Part shown: positions 32,737-40,684 of the stretch, piece by piece
Position numbering within the stretch: position 1 is the first letter of the stretch
How the letters are laid out: each line of letters begins with the position of its first letter
Program-made: the position numbers and the translations under genes
The notes under the pieces: model-generated
Told to the model about the DNA's origin: nothing
Database searches by the model: none
Seen by the model: the letters and a program-made list of their open reading frames with translations, nothing else
Source: Treponema sp.
GTDB taxonomy: Bacteria > Spirochaetota > Spirochaetia > Treponematales > Treponemataceae
Assembly (NCBI GenBank): GCA_024695625.1
Contig: JAILHV010000082.1
Coordinates: 1-59,688, forward strand
Reading direction: 5' to 3'
Length of the DNA: 59,688 nucleotides

Positions 32737-33525
32737 CTACGAAACTATATGATTATTTCTTATTTCCTGTAAAGCTTTTTTATAGAAAGATTTATAATCT
32801 TCAACCTTATAGGAACCATAAATTTCTTCAAAGTAATTAATACTTTTTATATATTCATCTCTATTGAAATCTTTTATATGATTTACACCTTGAACATTTG
32901 TTATAAAAATTTCAAAACTCATGGCAAAATCAACAAGGTTTTCACTTGTTATATTTTTTAAAAACTTTTTATTCCGATATAATTTTAATGCTTTGTCTGT
33001 AAGTTTGTTATCATCCATCAGAATAATTGAAATTAGATTTATTAAATCAATTTCCTGAAAAAGTAAATCTTCATATTCTGTGGCCTTTTTACTTTTTAAA
33101 TAGAACAATTCTTTGAGACAAGTTGAAGCCAAAATAGGATTTTTTTTATGGTAATAATTAATAAAAGCTTCTTCCAGATATTTACAATTATTAATTTTTC
33201 TCATTTTTGCAAAAGCCAAGATTGTGCCTTGTTTTTTGAATAGAAAATCAGAATTTAAATATGCGGAGAACTTTTCGCAAAATCCAATTTCATCTAATTT
33301 AGAATCTATATATTCAAAATCATCATTACTGATATTTAAACTGACATATAAATCACAGATGAATTCAATAAGATTTTGAAAAATCAATTCATTCTCGTTT
33401 TTTTGCTCTTCCTCGATTAAAGTATATAAACCATAGGGCAAATTTTGAATTTCATCTTTAGAAAAATAATTATAGAATTCTCTGCTATCATACAGGTCAT
33501 TTGAAAAAACTTCTTTTATATTCAT
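32737..33525 (-). CDS. Unknown AT-rich accessory protein
   Basis: A 262-residue acidic, all-helical protein rich in Asn, Ile, Lys, Tyr and Phe. Helices of similar length and the absence of a signal peptide or membrane segment suggest an armadillo/HEAT-like solenoid, as seen in several polymorphic-toxin immunity proteins; this is inference only. AGGAAAATAA precedes the ATG. Codon use is markedly more AT-rich than that of the flanking genes, which suggests recent acquisition. No partner gene is recognisable next to it. Confidence 0.65.
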   Translation of the reverse strand: MNIKEVFSNDLYDSREFYNYFSKDEIQNLPYGLYTLIEEEQKNENELIFQNLIEFICDLYVSLNISNDDFEYIDSKLDEIGFCEKFSAYLNSDFLFKKQGTILAFAKMRKINNCKYLEEAFINYYHKKNPILASTCLKELFYLKSKKATEYEDLLFQEIDLINLISIILMDDNKLTDKALKLYRNKKFLKNITSENLVDFAMSFEIFITNVQGVNHIKDFNRDEYIKSINYFEEIYGSYKVEDYKSFYKKALQEIRNNHIVS

Positions 33526-33685
33526 TTATTTTCCTAATTAAAAAAAAAGTACCCCAGTGCAGTCGTCCACATAACATATATTCCAATGGCAAGGTTTGAA
33601 ATTGATTCGCGCAGAGGTGATGCAGGTTGCGATGCCACTGAATTTGGCATAAGTTTGACTACACTCGTATTTTAGAGACTTTGCT

Positions 33686-33985
33686 TTACTTTAGTTTTGA
33701 AAGCCTGTCGTGTAGGGAGATGTAGAGTCCAAGAACGGCACAGGCAACGACTGTTCCTGTGATAAGGTTTCCCAGTGGAATCAGCAGGGGAAGAATCATA
33801 AGGACCAGGCTTGCCGGGAAAATTGTCCGGTAGGATGATGAGGCTTTGGGAATTTCTTTTCCTGCCTCGCGCAAGGTCTTTTTTGCCTTGGAAATCTTTT
33901 TAAGAAAAATTGCCAGTACTAAAAGGTATGCCACAAGTCCTGCAAAAAAAATGTAGAATACCGGCGGAAAAACGTAAAGCCTCAT
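33686..33985 (-). CDS. Small membrane protein, unknown
   Basis: A 99-residue protein with a hydrophobic N-terminal helix (about 8-28), a basic loop (KKISKAKKTLREAGKE), and two closely spaced helices (about 54-72 and 74-92). A good AGGAGG lies 8 nt before the ATG. Codon use is like the bulk of the window, unlike the AT-rich genes before it. I do not recognise a family. Confidence 0.7.
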   Translation of the reverse strand: MRLYVFPPVFYIFFAGLVAYLLVLAIFLKKISKAKKTLREAGKEIPKASSSYRTIFPASLVLMILPLLIPLGNLITGTVVACAVLGLYISLHDRLSKLK

Positions 33986-34049
33986 TTATAAGCCTCCTAG
34001 TATTTTTATTCTATCTGCTGATGTTAAAAAAATCAACATTACGCGTACC

Positions 34050-34290
34050 GCATGTAGAAGGTAAGTGCAATTCTAAATGAAACTTAGCAAGCATTAATCT
34101 AAATGCGGAAGCACTTCCATTCCCGGCTGAAAACGCGTCAAAAAAGCCGAGCGCGGATATAAGGTGTCTGACTCCCTTCGGTCGCTCCGCGCAAATGCTT
34201 TTTTGACGCGTTTTCAGCCTCCATTCCAGTGCTTCCGCACACTGTTTTGCTACATTGCATTCATTGTATGTTGCACTTACCTTCTGTATG
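34050..34290. repeat. Very large nested inverted repeat, family C copy 1
   Basis: Arms pair in nested blocks: GAAGGTAAGTGCAA with TTGCACTTACCTTC (outer), GCGGAAGCACT with AGTGCTTCCGC, and GGCTGAAAACGCGTC plus AAAAAAGC with GCTTTTTTGACGCGTTTTCAGCC (inner). The loop holds a further GAGCGCGGA..TCCGCGC pair. A short block, ACATTACGCGTACCGCA, occurs on both sides (34035 and 34381). No coding potential. This explains the 33986-34473 gap. Confidence 0.8.
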
Positions 34291-34473
34291 TTCTGGAAGA
34301 AGAAAAAAAATGATGCTGGATGCTTTTGCATAACAATCATATGCCAAAATTGAGAATTTCGCTTAACACTTATTAATGACACATTACGCGTACCGCAGAT
34401 GAATTTCTGGTTAGCAAAACGCGCAAGGGATTTGAATACGGTGGCAGCTTGCTGCCATGCGCCCAGAAAAAAA

Positions 34474-35004
34474 TTATTTTTTGGACAAATAGAATTCCAG
34501 CGTCTTTCGTGCAGAATCAAATGCCAGCGGCACTTTCTCCAGCTCTTCAAGATTTTGGATTTTTACCCATTCAAAAGACTGAACTTCGCTTTCCTGTCCC
34601 CTTAGCTGGTAGGAGTCTGGAAGTTTTGCCACAAAAAAGAGGTCGCAGGTTTTGTAGACTACATCCCGGTAAACATAGGTGTTTGCAAAGGAACACAGGT
34701 ATTCCACGCTTTTGGGTTTTACACCGCTTTCTTCCATGCATTCGCGAACGGCTGCTTCTTCTGCGCTTTCCCCTGGGTCAGAAAAGCCTCCTGGAAATGC
34801 AAGAAAACCTTTTCTTGGTTCCTTGGCACGCCTTTCAAAAAGGAATTCACCCTTTTCGTTTTCTATTACAAGGCCTACAGCGCTTGCCACGTTGTTGTAA
34901 AGGTCAAATTTGCAGTCCGGGCAGTACCACTTGCGGCCACCCATGAGCGTCTGAATGTTTTGCGAACCGCATTCAGGGCAAAAGTTGAATTTGTTGTCTT
35001 TCAT
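34474..35004 (-). CDS. Nudix hydrolase with N-terminal zinc ribbon
   Basis: A 176-residue protein. Residues about 6-34 form a zinc ribbon (CPECGSQ..CPDCKF). The Nudix box spans about residues 68-90 in the pattern G-x5-E-x7-RE-x2-EE-x-G (GGFSDPGE, then RECMEESG). Zinc-ribbon Nudix proteins of this kind include NADH pyrophosphatase-like and other housecleaning enzymes; it lacks the NudC-specific SQPWPFPxS motif, so substrate is open. The start at 35004 begins the zinc ribbon properly; no clear Shine-Dalgarno is seen. Confidence 0.8.
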   Translation of the reverse strand: MKDNKFNFCPECGSQNIQTLMGGRKWYCPDCKFDLYNNVASAVGLVIENEKGEFLFERRAKEPRKGFLAFPGGFSDPGESAEEAAVRECMEESGVKPKSVEYLCSFANTYVYRDVVYKTCDLFFVAKLPDSYQLRGQESEVQSFEWVKIQNLEELEKVPLAFDSARKTLEFYLSKK

Positions 35005-35183
35005 AGGGGAAAATATATCACTTTGCGGGGGAAAGGTTAAGGGCGGAGTGCAATGGCGGTGGAGGGAAAGTTTTGGCACTGCTTTTGGTTAAAAAAAAAA
35101 TTTGTTTTTGTAACGACTTTATTGTTATATTAAAAGGGTAGGGAGTAAATGACAGGGTAGAACCTAAGCTTGCGGGGTATTTT

Positions 35184-36023
35184 ATGGATAATATTATAGA
35201 AGGAAAAACCTTTGATGAAGAGCGCGCGCTTTACGGGCAGCATGACATTACCGTAAAAAACTGCCGCTTTGACGGGCCTGCAGATGGCGAGAGCGCTTTT
35301 AAGGAAGCAAGATGCATTCGGGCGGAAAAGAATTTCTACAACCTGCGTTACCCCTTCTGGCACTGTACAAATCTTGAAGTTCTTGGCGGAGAGATGACGG
35401 ACAAGTGCCGGGCTGCCCTCTGGTATTCAAAGGATGTTAAGATTGAAGGCCTTGCCATGCACGGAATTAAGGCTGTCCGCGAGTGCGAAAATGTTCAGGT
35501 TGAAAATGCCGACATAGATTCACCGGAGTTTGGCTGGTTTACTAGGGGCATGTCCATGGCAAAGAGCAGGGCTAAAAGCGAGTATTTTATGCTAAAGAGC
35601 TCTGGCCTTAATTTTAGCGGAGTGGAATTTTCCGGTAAGTATTCATTCCAGTACGTTGAGGACAGCGTTTTTGAAAACTGCAACTTTGACACAAAGGACG
35701 CTTTTTGGCACGCAAAGAATGTGCTAGTAAAAAACTGTACGGTAAAGGGCGAATACCTTGCCTGGTACTGCGAGAACGTTACCTTTGAAAACTGCACGAT
35801 AAGCGGAACCCAGCCGCTCTGCTACTGCAAGGGTCTAAAGCTTGTAAACTGCAAGATGTATGACGCAGACCTTGCCTTTGAAAAGTCGGAAGTTCAGGCG
35901 GACATAAAAAGTCACGTGGAAAGCATAAAGAACCCCAAGTCCGGCTGCATAAAGGTGGCTTCTCTTGGAAGTCTTATACGCGATGACACTGCTTCTTTGG
36001 CAGACGTTGTGGTGGGGAAGTAA
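35184..36023 (+). CDS. DUF3737 right-handed beta-helix protein
   Basis: A 279-residue protein of the DUF3737 family. Its centre is a run of roughly 20-residue coils with repeated 'xxNCxF/xxNCxI' type steps (FENCNF, VKNCTV, FENCTI, LVNCKM), the sign of a parallel beta-helix. Conserved Trp/Tyr clusters (YPFWHC, ALWYSKD, AFWHAKN, AWYCEN) line up between coils. It has no signal peptide, so it is cytoplasmic. The biochemical role of this family is not known. A weak promoter (TTGTTT at 35102, TATATT at 35126) and GGGGT before the ATG are present. Confidence 0.75.
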   Translation: MDNIIEGKTFDEERALYGQHDITVKNCRFDGPADGESAFKEARCIRAEKNFYNLRYPFWHCTNLEVLGGEMTDKCRAALWYSKDVKIEGLAMHGIKAVRECENVQVENADIDSPEFGWFTRGMSMAKSRAKSEYFMLKSSGLNFSGVEFSGKYSFQYVEDSVFENCNFDTKDAFWHAKNVLVKNCTVKGEYLAWYCENVTFENCTISGTQPLCYCKGLKLVNCKMYDADLAFEKSEVQADIKSHVESIKNPKSGCIKVASLGSLIRDDTASLADVVVGK

Positions 36024-36054
36024 AGCGGCTTTGTTTTACAGGGGGATGGCCGTC

Positions 36055-36220
36055 ATTCCGGGCTCCGACCCGGAATCTATGGAAGGTGTGTGCGGGGCCT
36101 TGGTTTAGAACATACATTTCGTATCGGGACAGACCCTGAATCAAGTTCAGGGTGACAGTTCCTCGTTAGGGTGACAGTTCCTCGTTAGGGTGACTGGTCT
36201 CCGTTAGGGTGACGGTACTC
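36055..36220. repeat. Hairpins followed by 19-nt tandem repeats
   Basis: Two perfect hairpins (ATTCCGGG/CCCGGAAT at 36055-36076; CCCTGAA/TTCAGGG at 36134-36152) lead into three and a half tandem units of 19 nt at 36150-36220, GGGTGACAGTTCCTCGTTA and variants. The same CCCTGAA hairpin stands at 46905. No T tract follows, and no spacers separate the units. Confidence 0.75.
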
Positions 36221-36227
36221 ACTTTGC

Positions 36228-36444
36228 GAATCCTCCGAGTTATTTTGTAACTCGCAGTTTTTTATGCCAACAAATGTTTCTTGGTTTTTCGGGGGCGTTG
36301 CGGGGGTGTCCCCCGCAGAGGGGGTAGGCGATTCTTTAGATGAGCCGCAGGGGGAGACTTCCCCCACCTTGTGTTCAAACAAATATCAGGGGGTATTCGC
36401 AGCAAGCCCAAAGGGCGCAGCTTCCAGCGGACTTCCCCCACCTA
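36228..36444. repeat. Repeat family D, copy 2 (inverted relative to copy 1)
   Basis: Blocks CGAGTTA..TAACTCG, GCCAACAAATGTTTC, GGCGTTGCGG, CCCGCAGAGGGGGT and CGCAGGGGGAGACTTCCCCC are the reverse complement of those in 31109-31270. Together with the tandem repeat it fills the gap between the DUF3737 gene and the AraC-type gene. Confidence 0.75.
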
Positions 36445-37230
36445 AATGCCGTCCTTTTTTAGCGAATCCCTGTCTGCAAATTCGGGGTAGTCGGTGTGCT
36501 TGCAGTAGCGCAGGTCGCGGTATTTCTTTGGCGTCATTCCTGTATTTTTTCTGAAAACGTAAATAAAGTGGCTTTGGGTTGTAAAGCAAAGCATGTCGGA
36601 AATCTCGGAAATGGAATATTCGGTAAATTTAAGGAGCTTTTTTGCGTACTCGATTTTTTTGAGGCGGATGTAGTTTCCGATTGAATAGCCGGTTTCCTTT
36701 TTGAAGAGTTGGGTCAGGTAGCTTTCCGAGAGGCCTGAGACTTTTGCCAGGTCGGCTGCGGAAATTCGTTTTGTGATGTTGATGTAGATGTATTCCATGC
36801 ACTTGGAAAGGTTTCCCGGCATTACTCCCTGGTGCTGGCTGCTCTTCATCCGTTCTGCGTAGTCTAGGCACATTTCCTTTTGCAGGGCTACGATTTCTTC
36901 CTTGGTGGTACAAAGGTCGGTGCGCTGGATGTAGTAGTCGCTAAGCTTGTAGGATTCCTCCATGCTCATGCCCATTTCCACGCAGAACCGTGAACACATG
37001 GCGGTGTTTATTACAAAATGGAATTTTAGGTTTTGCAGGGGATTTTCGGAGAGCCGGCCCTTGTCCTTCATGTCGGCAAAGTCGTTGCGCTCGCATATTT
37101 TTCTTACGGTGTCTGTGTCGCCGCTCGCAACGGACTTGTAGAAGGTGAATTCCTCTTCCATCGGAAGGTGCCGCTTCTGTTCGTAGAGGGAGTCTTCTTC
37201 AAATTTAAGCCAATCGGAAAAATATTTCAC
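36442..37230 (-). CDS. AraC-family transcriptional regulator
   Basis: A 262-residue protein. The C-terminal about 100 residues are a double helix-turn-helix of the AraC/XylS family (ISAADLAKVSGLSESYLTQLFKKETG, then the closing GMTPKKYRDLR). The N-terminal 150 residues are helical with no cupin pattern, similar to sensor-less AraC proteins found next to two-component systems. The start codon is GTG at 37230 with a weak GAGAA. It is divergent from the adenylate cyclase gene, with only 52 nt between them, so it may regulate that gene. Confidence 0.85.
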   Translation of the reverse strand: MKYFSDWLKFEEDSLYEQKRHLPMEEEFTFYKSVASGDTDTVRKICERNDFADMKDKGRLSENPLQNLKFHFVINTAMCSRFCVEMGMSMEESYKLSDYYIQRTDLCTTKEEIVALQKEMCLDYAERMKSSQHQGVMPGNLSKCMEYIYINITKRISAADLAKVSGLSESYLTQLFKKETGYSIGNYIRLKKIEYAKKLLKFTEYSISEISDMLCFTTQSHFIYVFRKNTGMTPKKYRDLRYCKHTDYPEFADRDSLKKDGI

Positions 37231-37282
37231 GTTCTGTTTCTCTTGTCCCGGACTGAACTCTCCTAAAGTATTATAGCATATA

Positions 37283-38695
37283 ATGGCCGGAAATGAAAAG
37301 GTGCTAACCGTGCTTGCTGATGTGGCGGGGCTGGTAAATTTGATTGTGTTTTGGTTCGCTATGGTGTATAATTTTTACGTGAATTACAATATTCAGTTCC
37401 AGATTGCCGGGTTTACAGTTATTTTTCTCCTTACCGTAATCTTCTTTTCCAAGAAAAGGTGGAAGAGCATTCAGAATACGATTTACAGCATCCTTCTTTT
37501 TGTTACCCTGTTTGAGCTGGCCTTTGACATTGTTAGCGTGATTACGATTGCAAACCGGGACAAAATTCCCCGCCTAAACGAATTTTTTTCGGTGGCATAT
37601 CTTGTGCTGATGGTCCTCTACATTTATACGGTTTCTGTATATGCGCTTTCAAACACCTTTTACCCTGGCATTACAAAGTTAAGAAGGAGAATTAAGTTTG
37701 CAGAGCTTGCCTTTATTACTGTTGGAATGCTTTCGGCAGTGGCGGTTATTCTTTCCACCAAGCTTTTGTACGCCGGTGAGGGTGGTTTCATCTATTCATA
37801 CGGAATTCCAAGCGACACGGTTTACGTATATTCAACGGTCTCCGTTGTTTTCGTGCTTGCGGTTCTTCTTTTTAACGCAAGGCACATGCCGGTGCGCAGG
37901 CAGCTTTCCATATATTCCTTCTGCATAATGGAAGGAATCGTTGCCATAGTCCAGATGTACAACAAGGAGCTTCTTATCGTTGGCTTTGGAACTGCAGTTG
38001 CGGTTATGCTCATGTATTTTACTTTGGAAAACCCCGATATGAACATAATTGCCAAGCTTGACGCTGCAAACAAGCGGTCCAGGGAGCTGCTGCTTAACAT
38101 ACTGCCGGTTGAGATTGCAGACCGCCTTACCGAGGAGCCTTCCACCTTTACGCAGAAATTTGATGACGTTACGATTATGTTCCTTGACATAGTTGATTTT
38201 TCCGGGCTTTCAAAGCGCATGGGGCCTGTAAAGACCGTAATGCTTTTGAATACCCTCTTTTCGCGCATAGATGATTTGCTTTCTGGCTATTCAATAGAAA
38301 AGATAAAGACGATAGGGGATTCCTATATGACTGCAGCCGGTGTCCCCGAGCCCTATGCAGACAACTGCAGGGAGACTGTGGACTTTGCAAGGGAAATACT
38401 TTGCACGCTGGACAGCTTTAACAAGGAATTCAGCACCGACCTTAAAATACGAATCGGGATAAACTGCGGTTCCGTGGTTGCGGGCATAATAGGAAAGCGC
38501 AAGTTCATCTACGACCTGTGGGGGACTAGCGTTAACCTTGCATCCCGCATGGAAAGCTACGGTGAGGCAAACCGCATAGATGTGTCGCCCCTCGTAGTGG
38601 AAAAACTCAAGGACTATCCAGGCTACACCTTTGAGCGGAGGCCTGAGCTTGAAATAAAGGGTTTTGGGCGGGTGCAGACTTATTTTGTAAGCTGA
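37283..38695 (+). CDS. Membrane-bound class III adenylate cyclase
   Basis: A 470-residue protein. Residues about 1-240 hold six to seven transmembrane helices (7TM-like sensor, no extracellular domain). The class III cyclase domain spans about 285-470: first metal Asp in FLDIVDFSG, the substrate-choosing Lys in KIKTIGDSYM, the second metal Asp in IGD, the adenine-choosing Asp in YDLWGTSVN, and the transition-state Asn and Arg in SVNLASR. The Lys/Asp pair means ATP, not GTP, is the likely substrate. The product cAMP has a possible receptor at 8933-9457. A -10-like TATTAT lies 8 nt before the ATG. Confidence 0.85.
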   Translation: MAGNEKVLTVLADVAGLVNLIVFWFAMVYNFYVNYNIQFQIAGFTVIFLLTVIFFSKKRWKSIQNTIYSILLFVTLFELAFDIVSVITIANRDKIPRLNEFFSVAYLVLMVLYIYTVSVYALSNTFYPGITKLRRRIKFAELAFITVGMLSAVAVILSTKLLYAGEGGFIYSYGIPSDTVYVYSTVSVVFVLAVLLFNARHMPVRRQLSIYSFCIMEGIVAIVQMYNKELLIVGFGTAVAVMLMYFTLENPDMNIIAKLDAANKRSRELLLNILPVEIADRLTEEPSTFTQKFDDVTIMFLDIVDFSGLSKRMGPVKTVMLLNTLFSRIDDLLSGYSIEKIKTIGDSYMTAAGVPEPYADNCRETVDFAREILCTLDSFNKEFSTDLKIRIGINCGSVVAGIIGKRKFIYDLWGTSVNLASRMESYGEANRIDVSPLVVEKLKDYPGYTFERRPELEIKGFGRVQTYFVS

Positions 38696-38698
38696 ACT

Positions 38699-40684
38699 TT
38701 AGGCCAGGCATTCAAGGTAGGCGCGGACTGCCTTTTGCAGCTCCCCGTAAATCAGGCGCGAATAGTAGACAGGTTTTAGCAGGGCATCGTTCATGGCGGA
38801 AGGGGGAAGTTCCCCTGCCTTTGCGGCCAGCTGGCGTTCCGTTGGGAATACCAGTGATGCGGCTTCTTTTCCCTTTGAATTCATTATCTTTGCATCAATT
38901 TCAGAAAGCTTTGCATTTACTTCCTGCACTTTGGTCCTGTTCTGGATTGCAATTTGGCAGAGGGCAAGCCCCTTTTTGGAAAGTTCTGCAAGATTTTCTA
39001 GGCTTTCCCTAAATTCGTCACGGACGCTTTCAAAAGAAGGTAGGCCGTTTTTTTCATCTTCATTTTTCTGCTGGACTGAATTTTTTTCTGCCTGCTCAAG
39101 GAATTGTTTCTTTGCCATAACAAGCTGCTCTTTTTTGGCTGAGCATTCCTTAAGGAGCTCCTCTGGGGAAGAGACGGCTATGTTTGGAATGGCAAGGCTC
39201 TGCGGCGTAAGGGTGAAGGTTTCCTGACCGTCCTTTAGCGCAGTGGCACAGTTGCTTTCGAACCACCATGCAAAGAGGGACATGCGCTTGTCCGTAAGAA
39301 TATCATTTCCTCTGTAGTCCTTTGCAAGTGTTGGGGCTGCACCCAGCAGGGAAGAAACACCGTCGCTTTCGGCTGTGTGGGTGCGGGCGGAAGTCCTGTG
39401 GGCCCTCTCTTCAAACTGGGAGCCCCTTATGTGGGTCTGCTTTCCGGGGAAGCCCAAGTCCATGCCGGCTATGTATATCTTTCTTGTTCCGCAGGTACGG
39501 GCAAAATCCCAGGCTGTCGTAGCAACGCTTCCTCCTGCCCCAAGCTTTCCCTTTTGTCCAAGTCGGCTTTCAAAGTACTGGCCTATGGGGAAAAGGGATG
39601 AGCACATTACTGTTTCCCTGCATTCAAAGCGGAAAACCGAAGGGTAGGCTGCGCTTTCCGTAATCAGGACTGAGGTTGGCGACTTAAGGAATTCCAGGTG
39701 GCGGGCACAGGCATACTGGGGGTCAACCAGTACGATGAAGTCCGGCTCCACCCCGGCCTTTAGGACTGCATGCAGGGCTGTATCCACGCAGACAAGTACG
39801 CAGCATTCCTTTAGCTTCTGCAAATGGGGGATTACTGCGGCAAGGGAAGGTCCCGCTGCAAGTATTACAAAGGGAAGCTCCGTAGCATTTCCGCCCAGCT
39901 GCAAAAGGGTGCTCCTGTATTTTTTTACCCCGTCGCACTTGGCAAGGTAGGGAAGGTTTGCAAGGCTGTTCTTCATCCACAGACGGGAGAATTTTTCCAG
40001 CGTGTTGGTGTTTATTTCATCCTTTTGAAGGCTGCGCTTGAACAGCTCAAGGAATTGGCTTGCAAAGGCCGTGTCGTGGGTAGTGTGTGCCTTGGCGGAA
40101 AATATTTTAATCCTTTCTGCACGGTAGCCTGAAAGCAGGGAAACTGCCGTTGCCGGGTCAGCTTTTGTTACAAAAACAAGTGCCTGGTGGGAGAGTACTT
40201 TGGTAAAGTCAACTGTATTCAAAGCCGCAAAAAGAAAAAGCGGGTTGTTTTCTATGAGAATCATCGGTGTGGAAGGATTTTTCTCTGCAAAGGCAAGGGG
40301 GCCGTAGCCAAGTCCAAAGCCAAGGAATACCGCTGCATCAAAGTCATTTCTGCTGAACTGGGAGACAAGCTGCTCAGCCTCCCTTTCTGGGTTGTACTTG
40401 GAGTGCAGGGGCAGGGCTTGCGGGCTTTCTGATGTGGCATTTGTAGTCGCCAATCTTGCATTAGCCGCTTCTGCTTTATCCTGTGCGCCAGGGGTGGCAG
40501 AAGGTTTTCCCCGGTAAATGGCCGTTGGGCTTCCATTTTTTGCTTGGAGGAATTCAAGGGGGAGGGGAAAATGCCCTTTTTCGCATTCCTCCTCAAAAAA
40601 AGCAAGGTCATTTTTTAGCATGTCCAATAGGGCGGGGAAGCGTTTTTTAAAAAGGGCTATGTTAGTATTCCAGGTTGAGTTCAA
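38699..40684 (-). CDS. DUF115 motility-associated glycosyltransferase-like protein (Maf family)
   Basis: A 661-residue protein with a central DUF115 (MAF_flag10) domain: ILAAGPSL, VDTALHAVLKAGVEPDFIVLVDPQ and the later IYIAGMDLGFPGKQTH. Such proteins glycosylate flagellin in polar-flagellated bacteria and are common in spirochaetes. The C-terminal about 150 residues are charged and likely helical. It ends 3 nt from the convergent cyclase gene and overlaps the upstream PBP gene by 23 nt. No flagellin gene is in the window. Confidence 0.8.
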   Translation of the reverse strand: MNSTWNTNIALFKKRFPALLDMLKNDLAFFEEECEKGHFPLPLEFLQAKNGSPTAIYRGKPSATPGAQDKAEAANARLATTNATSESPQALPLHSKYNPEREAEQLVSQFSRNDFDAAVFLGFGLGYGPLAFAEKNPSTPMILIENNPLFLFAALNTVDFTKVLSHQALVFVTKADPATAVSLLSGYRAERIKIFSAKAHTTHDTAFASQFLELFKRSLQKDEINTNTLEKFSRLWMKNSLANLPYLAKCDGVKKYRSTLLQLGGNATELPFVILAAGPSLAAVIPHLQKLKECCVLVCVDTALHAVLKAGVEPDFIVLVDPQYACARHLEFLKSPTSVLITESAAYPSVFRFECRETVMCSSLFPIGQYFESRLGQKGKLGAGGSVATTAWDFARTCGTRKIYIAGMDLGFPGKQTHIRGSQFEERAHRTSARTHTAESDGVSSLLGAAPTLAKDYRGNDILTDKRMSLFAWWFESNCATALKDGQETFTLTPQSLAIPNIAVSSPEELLKECSAKKEQLVMAKKQFLEQAEKNSVQQKNEDEKNGLPSFESVRDEFRESLENLAELSKKGLALCQIAIQNRTKVQEVNAKLSEIDAKIMNSKGKEAASLVFPTERQLAAKAGELPPSAMNDALLKPVYYSRLIYGELQKAVRAYLECLA

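Noticed and set aside
34050-34290. Integron attC site
   Set aside because: Large imperfect palindromes invite the idea, but the required R boxes (RYYYAAC and GTTRRRY at the ends) are not at the arm ends, and no integrase or cassette array is in the window.
36150-36220. CRISPR array
   Set aside because: Units are directly adjacent 19-nt tandem repeats without spacers, and no cas genes are nearby.
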